The notes beneath the pieces are model-generated. The model was not told where the DNA came from. It did no database searches and saw only the letters and a program-made list of their open reading frames with translations. Positions 1 to 6,661 of a stretch of DNA of 9,379 nucleotides are shown in pieces. The stretch comes from DASYDU01 sp036499445 (lineage in GTDB: Bacteria; Planctomycetota; Planctomycetia; Pirellulales; Lacipirellulaceae). Location: contig DASYDU010000132.1 in NCBI GenBank assembly GCA_036499445.1, positions 1-9,379 on the forward strand, read 5' to 3'. The number at the start of each line of letters is the position of its first letter. Positions within the stretch are counted from its first letter, which is position 1. The position numbers were made by a program, and so were the translations under genes.

Positions 1-619
1 GCCGCTTCTTCCGCGGGCTATTTTGGTGGATCGCCTTGGCGACCAGCTCCTTGCCCGTGCCTGTCTCGCCTTGGATCAACACCGTAGCATCCGTGGGCGC
101 AATCCGCTGCAGACGATTCACCACGTCGTGCATCTGCGGGCTGTTGCCGATGACGCCTTCGAAGCCAAACCGCTCATCGAGCCGGCGATGGAGTTCCGCA
201 TTGGCCCGCCGCAGATATTGGCTGCGGGCCGCGTTCTCGACCACCGCCCGCAACTGCTTCAAATCCAGCGGCTTCAAAAGATAGTTGAACGCTCCGCGCT
301 GCATGGCCTCGACGGCCGATTCGATCGTGCCGTGGCCCGTCACCAAAATCACTTCGGCGTCCGGCTGCACCTCCTTGCACTTGGCCAGCACCTCGAGCCC
401 ACCAATCTCCGGCATCTTGAGATCGCTAATCACGATCTCGTACGTGCCGACGTCCAGCATCGCGGCGCCTTCCGGCCCCGTTGTGGCGACTGTGCAATCA
501 AAACCAATGCTCCGCAGGCTATCGGCCATCGTCTCGGCGTGCGCAGGATCGTTGTCGATCACCAGCACCTTGATCGGCGGCCCGGCAGTCGCGGCAGGGG
601 TCTTCGGCTTCGGCGGCAT
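1..619 (-). CDS. Sigma-54-dependent response regulator, NtrC family (partial, C-terminus beyond left edge)
   Basis: Only the first 206 codons lie in the window; the frame stays open to base 1. After a proline/alanine-rich tail of about 15 residues comes a receiver domain (about 16-130): acidic pair D22/D24, phospho-acceptor D66 in the context ISDLKMP, switch residue T94 (LVTGHG) and conserved K116 (LLKPLD). A linker (about 131-150) leads into the AAA+ sigma-54 activation domain, beginning FEGVIGNSPQM, with Walker A GETGTGKE at 184-191; the rest of the ATPase and any DNA-binding domain are off the edge. Such regulators are phosphorylated by a partner kinase and drive open-complex formation at sigma-54 promoters. 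The kinase gene ends 66 nt upstream in the same direction, so the two are very probably cognate. ATG at 617-619 is the first start in this frame fitting the domain; no clear Shine-Dalgarno precedes it. Target genes cannot be read from this sequence. Confidence 0.93.
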   Translation of the reverse strand, partial: MPPKPKTPAATAGPPIKVLVIDNDPAHAETMADSLRSIGFDCTVATTGPEGAAMLDVGTYEIVISDLKMPEIGGLEVLAKCKEVQPDAEVILVTGHGTIESAVEAMQRGAFNYLLKPLDLKQLRAVVENAARSQYLRRANAELHRRLDERFGFEGVIGNSPQMHDVVNRLQRIAPTDATVLIQGETGTGKELVAKAIHQNSPRKKR

Positions 620-685
620 GACCCGATGATACGGCCGACCGCACACGATGGAAATGGGGCGAATCTTCGCTGGAATTAACGACCA

Positions 686-1453
686 TCACTCGCGGCCGGC
701 GATTCGCGCCGGAATCGGCAGCTCGATGGTAAACTGCGTTCCGCGGCCGAGCTCGCTTTCGACGCCGATCCGCCCGCCGTGGCCGCCGATGATTTTTTGC
801 GTGGTGGGCAGGCCCAAGCCCGAACCGCCCGGCTTCGTGGAAAAAAATGCCTCAAACATCTTCGAGGCGGTCCGGTCGTCCATGCCGGAGCCGGTATCGA
901 TCAGATAGATCGCGGCCCTATCATCATTGGTCGCCGTGCGGACCGTCAACTGCCCGCCATGCGGCATCGCCTGCTTGGCATTCAGGACCAGATTCAACAG
1001 CGCGCGGCGAAACGCCTCGCGATCGAGCATCACCGAAGGCAAGTCAGGATCGAGATAGCGCACGACCTCGATTCCGGCCGCTTGCGCTTCGGGCGCGAAG
1101 AATTCAAGGACATCATCGATTTGATGATTCAGATCCGACGGCTCGAGATGCAGCCGTCGGACCTTGGCGTAGTCCAGAAAGCCGTCGAGCAGCTCTTGCA
1201 GCCGCTGACACTCCTTGCGGACAACTTCCACCCGTTTGAGCGCCCGCCGCTGAGCCGGCGTTTGTGGCTCCTCCAGGTCCTCGGCCAAGAGCTGCATGTT
1301 GAGCCGAATCGTCGAGAGCGGGTTCTTGATCTCGTGGGCCAGGCCGCCCGCCAGCCGCGCGATCTCCGTGTATTGATCCATCAGCCGCTGCACGGTAGCC
1401 GCAGAATCATCGGCGGCAGAATCGTCGGGCGCTTTTTGCTCTTGAGTGACCAC
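686..1453 (-). CDS. Soluble NtrB-like sensor histidine kinase
   Basis: With the GTG start chosen here (1451-1453) the protein has 255 residues. A short acidic N-terminus is followed by a HisKA dimerisation/phospho-acceptor domain with H40 in the H-box LAGGLAHEIKNPLSTI. The HATPase_c domain has the N-box LNLVLNAKQAMPHGG (about 153-167), the G1 box DTGSGMD (186-192) and the G2 region GGSGLGL (209-215). There is no membrane helix and no recognisable PAS, GAF or HAMP domain, so the kinase is cytosolic and its input may be a partner protein. It presumably phosphorylates the NtrC-type regulator encoded 66 nt downstream. The start is uncertain: the frame runs open upstream into the pnp 3' end, but that extension is compositionally odd and crosses an 8-nt repeat array, so it is unlikely to be coding. 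An ATG at 1379-1381 (231 residues, MDQYTEIARL) is the alternative. No ribosome-binding site decides between them. Confidence 0.85.
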   Translation of the reverse strand: MVTQEQKAPDDSAADDSAATVQRLMDQYTEIARLAGGLAHEIKNPLSTIRLNMQLLAEDLEEPQTPAQRRALKRVEVVRKECQRLQELLDGFLDYAKVRRLHLEPSDLNHQIDDVLEFFAPEAQAAGIEVVRYLDPDLPSVMLDREAFRRALLNLVLNAKQAMPHGGQLTVRTATNDDRAAIYLIDTGSGMDDRTASKMFEAFFSTKPGGSGLGLPTTQKIIGGHGGRIGVESELGRGTQFTIELPIPARIAGRE

Positions 1454-1458
1454 GAAAC

Positions 1459-1549
1459 AGACAAGGAGACAAGGAAATGGGGAAACAAGGAGAAACTTAA
1501 TTCTCGCCGTCTCCTTGTCTCCCTGTCTCCCGGTCTCCTTGTCTTTGTG
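1459..1549. repeat. Head-to-head array of degenerate 8-nt repeats (imperfect inverted repeat)
   Basis: Left arm: five contiguous octamers from 1459 (AGACAAGG, AGACAAGG, AAATGGGG, AAACAAGG, AGAAACTT). Right arm: five octamers from 1510 (TCTCCTTG, TCTCCCTG, TCTCCCGG, TCTCCTTG, TCTTTGTG). The arms are imperfect reverse complements around a spacer of about 11 nt, so the transcript could form a long hairpin. The array starts 5 nt past the pnp stop codon and ends about 6 nt before the chosen kinase start. It could insulate pnp from the kinase message or protect a 3' end; there is no T-run, so a classical intrinsic terminator is unlikely. Confidence 0.85.
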
Positions 1550-1554
1550 TTCCG

Positions 1555-3672
1555 CTACGGCGCTCCATTGCCCTTGCCAGCACCGGCCAGTTCCGCCATA
1601 GCCGCCTTGCGGCTCAGCTTGACCCGGTCCTGCTCGTCGACCGCGATTACCTTCACATCCATCGCGTCGCCCACCCGGCAAACGTCGCCGACGCTCGAGA
1701 CGTATTCGTTCGACAGCTCGCTGATGTGGCACAGGCCGTCTTTGCCGGGCAAGATTTCCACGAATGCGCCGAAATCCTTGACGCTCGTCACGGTGCCATG
1801 ATAGATGCGGCCGACTTGCACCGAGGCAGTGCAGGCCTCGACGCGATCGAGCGCCCGTCCGACCGACGCCTCGTCTTCGCCCGCAATCGTCACCGTGCCG
1901 TCTTCCTCGACGTCGATCGTGACGCCTTCGTCTTCCTGGATGCCACGGATATTCTTGCCGCCGGGGCCGATCAAGAGGCCAATCTTCTCGGAATCGATCT
2001 TCGTGCGGACCAATCGCGGCGCGCTATCGGCCGTTTTGTCCCGCGGCCGCGAAATTGCCGACAGCATTGACCGCAAAATTTCGATCCGGGCTTCGCGCGA
2101 TTGAGACAGCGTGGCCCGAATGATCGCTTCGTCAATGCCGGCGATCTTCAGATCGAGTTGGATGCCCGTGATGCCGTTCTGCGTACCGGCGATCTTGAAA
2201 TCCATGTCGCCGTAATGGTCCTCGTCACCGATGATATCGGTCAGGAGCACCCACTGATCGCCTTCTTTGACCAGGCCAGTCGAGATGCCGGCCACCGGAT
2301 TAGTGATCGGCACGCCGGCCGCCATCAATCCTAAGGTCGCGCCGCACACGCTGGCCATCGAGCTCGAGCCGTTTGACTCCAGGATGTCCGAGATCACGCG
2401 GATCGTGTAGGGGAAATCGTCGTGCGCCGGCAGCACGGGATTTACACTCCGCTCGGCGAGCATGCCGTGCCCGATTTCGCGCCGTCCCGGCCCGCGAATC
2501 GGCCGCACTTCGCCCACCGAAAACGAAGGGAAGTTGTAGTCCAACATGAACCGCTTGGAATACTCCTCAAACAGCCCGTCCACCCGCTGCTCGTCGCGGC
2601 CGGTGCCCAAGGCGATCGTGATCAGCGCTTGGGTTTCGCCACGTTGGAAAAGCGCCGACCCATGCACGCGCGGCAGCAAATCGACCGCACATGAAATCGG
2701 CCGCAATGCCTTATTGCTCCGCCCGTCGGACCGCTTGCCCGACAGGATCAGATCGCGGACCACACGCTCCTCGATCGCGTGCCAGGCCACGCCAAACGCT
2801 GCCGCGTCCTGGGCGCCTTCAGCCTTAGGATCGGGAATGATCTCAGCGAGCGCAGCCGCCTTAACTTGGCACACCGAGTCCGCCCGCGCGTGCTTGCCTT
2901 CAGTTTGCTTGGCCGACTTGAGTTGGTCGTAGTACCGCTCGCGGAGCCGGTCATAAATGCCATTATTCGGTGGCGGCACAAACTCGATCTTCTTGACGCC
3001 GACTTTGTCCATCAACTCTTGCTGCAAATCGCAGAGCTGGCGGACATACCGGTGCGCCTCCATCAGCGCCTCGGCCATCCGATCTTCTGACAACTCGCGC
3101 GAGAAGCCTTCGATCATCAGCACCGCATCCCGCGTGCCCGAAATAATCAGGTCAAGCTCGCTGGTTTCCAGCTCGTCGTGCGTCGGAAACGGAATGAACT
3201 CGCCGCCGATCAAACCGATCCGAATCGATGCCAGCGGCCCTTGGAACGGCAGTGGCGAAATGCCCAGCGCCGCCGCCGAGCCGTTCATCGCCAGCACGTC
3301 ACCATCCATCTGCCGATCGCTGGAGAGCACAAAGCTTTGAATCTGGACTTCGTCGTTGTAACCGGTCGGCCACAGAGGGCGAATTGGCCGATCGATCAGC
3401 CGCGAGGTCAGCGTTTCCTTGGTCGTCGGCCGACCTTCGCGCTTCAAAAAGCCGCCGGGAAACTTGCCGGCAGCCGCTTGCCGCTCGCGATAGTCGCAAC
3501 TGAGCGGAAAGAAGTCGATGCCGGCCCGAGGCGTGCCAGACGCGACCGCACTGAGCGTGACTGTTTCACCATATTGCACTAGGCAGCTGCCGGCTGCCTG
3601 TTTGGCCAATAGGCCGGTTTCCATCCGAAAGATTTCTTTACCGATTTGTCGTTCAACACTGATTCGAGTCAA
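1555..3672 (-). CDS. pnp: Polyribonucleotide nucleotidyltransferase (PNPase)
   Basis: A 705-residue 3'-5' phosphorolytic exoribonuclease: it releases nucleoside diphosphates from RNA using phosphate, and in many bacteria works in the RNA degradosome. Full family architecture is visible: first RNase PH domain (about 5-140), alpha-helical linker domain (about 150-230), second RNase PH domain (about 315-530) with FPSFSVGEVRPIRGPGRREI and GDEDHYGDMDFK, KH domain (about 553-612) with GPGGKNI at 569-575, and S1 domain (about 619-692) starting VGRIYHGTVTSVKDFGAF. By alignment with the E. coli catalytic residues D486, D492 and K494, the equivalents are D485, D491 and K493, all present. The start is TTG at 3670-3672: the segment ISVERQIGKEIFRMETG is conserved in the family, and the first ATG (codon 17) would remove it. 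A purine-rich AAGAAGGGAAAAG lies just upstream. It follows rpsO, the classical order, and may be autoregulated through its leader as in E. coli (inference). Confidence 0.98.
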   Translation of the reverse strand: MTRISVERQIGKEIFRMETGLLAKQAAGSCLVQYGETVTLSAVASGTPRAGIDFFPLSCDYRERQAAAGKFPGGFLKREGRPTTKETLTSRLIDRPIRPLWPTGYNDEVQIQSFVLSSDRQMDGDVLAMNGSAAALGISPLPFQGPLASIRIGLIGGEFIPFPTHDELETSELDLIISGTRDAVLMIEGFSRELSEDRMAEALMEAHRYVRQLCDLQQELMDKVGVKKIEFVPPPNNGIYDRLRERYYDQLKSAKQTEGKHARADSVCQVKAAALAEIIPDPKAEGAQDAAAFGVAWHAIEERVVRDLILSGKRSDGRSNKALRPISCAVDLLPRVHGSALFQRGETQALITIALGTGRDEQRVDGLFEEYSKRFMLDYNFPSFSVGEVRPIRGPGRREIGHGMLAERSVNPVLPAHDDFPYTIRVISDILESNGSSSMASVCGATLGLMAAGVPITNPVAGISTGLVKEGDQWVLLTDIIGDEDHYGDMDFKIAGTQNGITGIQLDLKIAGIDEAIIRATLSQSREARIEILRSMLSAISRPRDKTADSAPRLVRTKIDSEKIGLLIGPGGKNIRGIQEDEGVTIDVEEDGTVTIAGEDEASVGRALDRVEACTASVQVGRIYHGTVTSVKDFGAFVEILPGKDGLCHISELSNEYVSSVGDVCRVGDAMDVKVIAVDEQDRVKLSRKAAMAELAGAGKGNGAP

Positions 3673-3975
3673 TTTTCTTTTCCCTTCTTACATCTTGAGC
3701 TACATTGTCCGCTGTATTTCGTCGGGCCGCCGAATTGCCGCAGGCGGCTTACCCGCGCGCGATCGTCTGTCAGGCGTAAACTCCGTCAGCCGTAAATGCA
3801 GTGCCAGGCGCCGACGCGGCGAAAGAAGGCGAGAGATCGTCCGGAAGCCGCTCGCCGATCCAGGCCAATCGGCCCAAATCCTGAATGCAGGACGCTTAGC
3901 TCCGCCGGGTAACTTGCACCGGAGCGGCGGCAACCCAAACGGCCGCCACAGAGTTTAGCGAATACTGCTCAGCGA
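3673..3975. other. rpsO-pnp intergenic leader with a run of short hairpins
   Basis: No credible protein gene lies in this 303-nt spacer. Several perfect short stems are packed between 3855 and 3947: GCCGAT/ATCGGC (3855-3874; an alternative inner form is GGCC/GGCC at 3863-3874), TCCTG/CAGGA with a 4-nt loop (3879-3892), GCTCCG/CGGAGC (3899-3925), and GGCGGC/GCCGCC with a 10-nt loop (3926-3947), the last two abutting. None is followed by a T-run on the minus strand, so they look like mRNA structure rather than an intrinsic terminator. In E. coli the equivalent spacer carries the RNase III/PNPase autoregulatory hairpin; a comparable role here is inference. Confidence 0.5.
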
Positions 3976-4245
3976 CTACTTGCGAATTTCCAGACGTCGC
4001 AACAGATCGAGATACAACTGCGGATTGATCCGCTTCACGTAATCCAACAGCCGACGTCGCCGACTGACCATTGCCAACAGACCGCGCCGACTGGAGAAGT
4101 CCTTGGAATGCAACTTTAAATGATCGGTCATTTGGCTGATGCGATTGGTGAGCAGCGCAACTTGAACCTCCGGCGATCCGCTATCGGACGTGCCGCGGCC
4201 AAATTCACCCGTCAGCTGTTGTTTCCGTTCTTTAGTTAATGGCAT
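3976..4245 (-). CDS. rpsO: 30S ribosomal protein S15
   Basis: This 89-residue protein has the standard length for bacterial S15, which binds the central domain of 16S rRNA early in small-subunit assembly. Diagnostic features are LTGEFGRGTSDSGSPEVQVALLT near the N-terminus (shown split here as LTGEFGRG and SPEVQVALLT), then HSKDFSSRRGLLAMVSRRR and the RNA-contacting LLDYVKRINPQLY, ending LRRLEIRK. The ATG at 4243-4245 gives MPLTKERKQQ, aligning with other S15 proteins. A GTG at 4279-4281 would add 12 residues (MSAPEEKNADIV) that S15 does not normally have, so it was not used. pnp follows in the same direction, 303 nt away. S15 often represses its own translation by binding its leader; the leader here (4246-4440) has small hairpins, but I cannot recognise a known S15-binding fold. 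Confidence 0.97.
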   Translation of the reverse strand: MPLTKERKQQLTGEFGRGTSDSGSPEVQVALLTNRISQMTDHLKLHSKDFSSRRGLLAMVSRRRRLLDYVKRINPQLYLDLLRRLEIRK

Positions 4246-4438
4246 TACGATATCCGCGTTTTTCTCTTCTGGTGCGCTCACCGCTCGCGCAATCGTCTTC
4301 TCACGACCGCGTCACTTGCTCGGCAAACACCAACTCCTACAACTAGACCACTGGTAATCGGCTACGGTAGCTCAACTACCAACTACACCTATAACACTAC
4401 TAAAACAGTATTCCACACACGTGAAAATTCTGGCTGCT

Positions 4439-4454
4439 TAAACTCCTCAGTTTA
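4439..4454. promoter_or_regulatory. Perfect dyad TAAACT-CCTC-AGTTTA, candidate operator or hairpin
   Basis: A 6-bp perfect inverted repeat around a 4-nt centre, lying between two divergently oriented genes, where a shared operator could sit. There is no direct evidence of a binding protein; it could equally be an RNA hairpin in the rpsO leader. Confidence 0.3.
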
Positions 4455-4687
4455 CGGATGGCGGCCTGGAACGCAACTGCAAATGCCGGGGCGGATGCCT
4501 GCGTGCTTCGATACAGGTGGCGGGCGCGACGCCGATTGCCGGCAATTTCCGCGATTTTTCCGGGGAAATCGGAACTCAAACCCAGTCCGTTGCCCTCGGG
4601 AATAATTCAGCCTGCTCGACGCGAAGCACCTTTTAGAATCGCCGGCTCCTTGGCGCTGCGATCAACTCGTCTACCTCTTCTCATCTC

Positions 4688-4691
4688 GGAG
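4688..4691 (+). promoter_or_regulatory. Shine-Dalgarno GGAG deciding the start at 4699
   Basis: GGAG lies 7 nt before the ATG at 4699-4701. This favours that start over the open frame beginning at 4458, which is in another frame and has no family resemblance. Clear Shine-Dalgarno motifs are scarce elsewhere in this window. Confidence 0.7.
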
Positions 4692-4698
4692 CACTTCC

Positions 4699-5916
4699 AT
4701 GGCTGCTCGGACCCGTCCCTCGTTCACATTGATTGAACTACTCGTCGTCATCGCCATCATTGCGACCCTCATTTCGCTCCTCCTCCCCGCGTTGCAGTCG
4801 GCGCGAAAAGCGGCGCAGCGCTCTTCGCTTTTCAACGAGTCACTTCAAGATCGCAGCGGCGTAGAGGAACCTAAAGGCCCAGCCGCAAAACCGCAAAACG
4901 CGTTGCCACAAGCCCGCATCTCCTCATTCGTCGCCGACGTGACGCTCACGCCCCGACTAACCGTCGGCACCGCGACGCCCGAGTCAATCTATGAGGTCGC
5001 ATTCCATGGCAAGATTGTGGCCGCCCATCCCGGCGAGCCCGAGGGCGACTGCGAGATTGCCCTGCCGCTCCCGCCCCAGGTGATCTCACTGGCCGATCTG
5101 TCGGTCGCCATGCCTGACGGCCCGAGCGAAAACGTGACTCTGCGCGACGGCAAACTCGTCTGGCGCGGCACTCTTCCCGTCCAGCCGACACCGCTCAACG
5201 TCACCTACACCGCCGTCGGCAAAGGTTTGTACCAGCTTGCCAGCGCGCCGGCCGGACTGCTCGACGCCTATGACGTAACCGTCACCGCCAAAGGTTCCGA
5301 CGTGCGGCTCCTCGAATTGTCAATGCAGCCCACCAGCTTCGAGCGCGCCGGGGGCAGCAGCACGTATCGCTGGGACTACAAACGACTACTCTTCGGTCAA
5401 CCTGTCTGCATCGACGTCCTGGGCATCGCTCCCATCGATCGACTCGGCGAGCTGACCTGGCTGGGACCAGTGAGCGTGGTCGCATTCGGCCTCCTGGTCG
5501 GCCTCGTCGTGCAAGCCTCGAGTGTGCCGCGGTTCGATCGCTGGATGCTGCTCCTCACGATTGGCACGTTTGCCGCCGCCTACCCGCTGATGTATTTCGC
5601 CCAAGAGTACATTTCGCTCAGCTGGGCCGTCGTCATCTCCGCCGCCGTCGCGATCGCAATCATCGGCATCCGCACGATGACCCTGATGGGTGCCTGGCGC
5701 GGCCTCTTGGGGATCGTGGTCCCAGCAGCCGCGATTATGGCCGTCACTCTCGCCGGCGCCATCTGGCCGCAGCTCCAAGGGATTTTACTCACCGCGATGG
5801 CGCTCGCATTCTTCATCGCGATCATGATGCTGATGCCCCGTGTCACGGCAACCAACGGCAGCTTCTGGGGCTTGAGAAATCGCTCACTGGCGACGCCCGC
5901 ACCGTCGCCGGCGTGA
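4699..5916 (+). CDS. Prepilin-type N-terminus joined to a CreD-like polytopic membrane protein
   Basis: A 405-residue protein with two parts. Residues 1-40 look like a type IV prepilin/pseudopilin leader: MAARTRPS, then FTLIELLVVIAIIATLISLL with F as the +1 residue and E at +5, then LPALQSARKAAQR; the usual glycine before the cut is S8. After a low-complexity linker (about 41-72), residues 73-250 are beta-rich and probably extracytoplasmic, including YRWDYKRLLFGQPVCIDV. Five hydrophobic helices follow (about 254-273, 281-300, 306-325, 333-354, 359-380), with AQEYISLSWAVVISAAVA in helix 3. The order, spacing and motifs of the C-terminal 330 residues resemble the CreD-like inner-membrane family as I remember it, including the W-YK motif just before the helices. 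CreD in E. coli is a CreBC-regulated envelope protein of unclear biochemistry. The prepilin-like start may serve as a signal anchor or as a true prepilin peptidase substrate. A 161-residue membrane protein gene follows 119 nt downstream. Confidence 0.75.
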   Translation: MAARTRPSFTLIELLVVIAIIATLISLLLPALQSARKAAQRSSLFNESLQDRSGVEEPKGPAAKPQNALPQARISSFVADVTLTPRLTVGTATPESIYEVAFHGKIVAAHPGEPEGDCEIALPLPPQVISLADLSVAMPDGPSENVTLRDGKLVWRGTLPVQPTPLNVTYTAVGKGLYQLASAPAGLLDAYDVTVTAKGSDVRLLELSMQPTSFERAGGSSTYRWDYKRLLFGQPVCIDVLGIAPIDRLGELTWLGPVSVVAFGLLVGLVVQASSVPRFDRWMLLLTIGTFAAAYPLMYFAQEYISLSWAVVISAAVAIAIIGIRTMTLMGAWRGLLGIVVPAAAIMAVTLAGAIWPQLQGILLTAMALAFFIAIMMLMPRVTATNGSFWGLRNRSLATPAPSPA

Positions 5917-5964
5917 CCACGATGCGCTCACCCGCAATCCATCCCTACAATCCGCACAAACCGC

Positions 5965-6030
5965 CGCTCCCAAGCAGCGAAGCTATGCTTCCACTGTGAC
6001 CTCCACGTTTCCATCAACGCCTTGGGAGCG
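5965..6030 (+). promoter_or_regulatory. 10-bp perfect inverted repeat enclosing the ribosome-binding site of the 6036 gene
   Basis: CGCTCCCAAG (5965-5974) and CTTGGGAGCG (6021-6030) are perfect reverse complements. The Shine-Dalgarno GGAG (6025-6028) sits in the 3' arm, 7 nt before the ATG at 6036. Inside the loop a second hairpin, GAAGC-TAT-GCTTC (5979-5991), is flanked by CAG/CTG (5975-5977, 5994-5996) and would stack directly on the outer stem. If transcribed, this structure would hide the ribosome-binding site; release by a protein, small RNA, temperature or ligand is possible but unknown. Confidence 0.55.
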
Positions 6031-6035
6031 AAACG

Positions 6036-6521
6036 ATGGCCGACGATCGCCAAACCTTTACTCACGATCTCGTATCCGCCAAATATTTCACTGAGGTACC
6101 CGTAAGCGTCGAACCGGAGCTCAGCCCGCCTCGCCGCATCCAGCCGCGTCGCTCGAGACTAGAGCAGACCTTCTCTTGGATCAATAAACTCGTGCTCGTC
6201 ATCCTGCTCGTCGCGGCCGGCGGTTGGTATTGGTTCAATCGGGTGACGATCGCCTCAAAGGCCGGACGGCTGCGACAGCGGACTTCTAGCCCGATTGACT
6301 TCGCGCTTTGGCTCTGCGGATCCAAGCACACCTTCCAAGAAGGCATCCTCGAGGCAACTCAAAAGCCCATCCCCGGCCTCGAAAACATGAAGCCGGCCTA
6401 TCCACTCACAAACTTCGACCACGTCGACTTCGGCACCCTCTACAATCCGGCGGGCCTTCACGAGAGCGCAAGTTCCAGTCGCTGGTCTGTCCCCGCGACT
6501 TCGAACCACGCCGAGCACTAA
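6036..6521 (+). CDS. Small single-pass membrane protein of unknown function
   Basis: I do not recognise this 161-residue protein. The N-terminal 47 residues are polar and proline/arginine-rich (PPRRIQPRRSRLEQ), followed by one membrane helix at about 48-66 (INKLVLVILLVAAGGWYWF) and a mostly polar C-terminal part with IPGLENMKPAYPLTNFDHVDFG. The positive-inside rule predicts the N-terminus in the cytoplasm. It has a clear GGAG (6025-6028) 7 nt before the ATG, located inside an inverted repeat. It follows the CreD-like gene in the same direction and could be co-transcribed with it. The last 30 residues, rich in serine and histidine, look less protein-like, so a frameshift near 6450 that changed the original C-terminus is possible. 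Expression and function are unproven. Confidence 0.55.
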   Translation: MADDRQTFTHDLVSAKYFTEVPVSVEPELSPPRRIQPRRSRLEQTFSWINKLVLVILLVAAGGWYWFNRVTIASKAGRLRQRTSSPIDFALWLCGSKHTFQEGILEATQKPIPGLENMKPAYPLTNFDHVDFGTLYNPAGLHESASSSRWSVPATSNHAEH

Positions 6522-6661
6522 CGCACCCAACGACCGCGGCTGTCGCCGCCGGATGCCATGCTCTCGCCGGGGCACCCCGCGCATCATGCTCGGCGTCGCG
6601 CTGTTTCCCTAGCGATCCGGATCGTCCTCGACCCCAATCTGCGACAACCGCACTCTTCGTT

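Larger units (their letters stand above)
4246..4698. other. Divergent control region between rpsO and the prepilin/CreD-like gene
   Basis: About 450 nt with no convincing gene. The rpsO side is AT-richer, with a small perfect hairpin GGTAG-CTCAA-CTACC (4366-4380) and recurring CTAC words at roughly 7-nt multiples (4361-4400). A possible minus-strand -10 (TATAGG) lies at 4388-4393. On the other side are the perfect palindrome ATTGCCGGCAAT (4535-4546), an imperfect hairpin CGATTT/AAATCG (4552-4571), and a good plus-strand -10 match TAGAAT at 4634-4639 without a clear -35. All promoter calls here are weak single-motif matches. Confidence 0.4.

Noticed and set aside
1454..1732. N-terminal extension of the kinase reading frame into pnp (to a start near 1732)
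   Set aside because: It overlaps 178 nt of the well-supported pnp 3' end, is arginine/glycine-rich in the way antisense or shifted frames are, and runs through the 8-nt repeat array.
779..1801. Plus-strand 340-codon open frame over the kinase and pnp ends
   Set aside because: It is antisense to the kinase and pnp, both with clear domain motifs; the translated sequence has no family features. High GC makes such long shadow frames common.
4246..4281. Longer S15 from the GTG at 4281
   Set aside because: It adds 12 residues absent from typical S15; the ATG at 4245 gives the canonical 89 residues.
4330..4400. tRNA-like segment on the minus strand (GGTAG-TTGAG-CTACC)
   Set aside because: Only a small hairpin is present; there is no T-arm consensus, acceptor stem or anticodon arm.
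4458..4736. Plus-strand 92-codon open frame overlapping the prepilin/CreD-like start
   Set aside because: No ribosome-binding site and no family features; the frame at 4699 has a Shine-Dalgarno and a strong prepilin motif.
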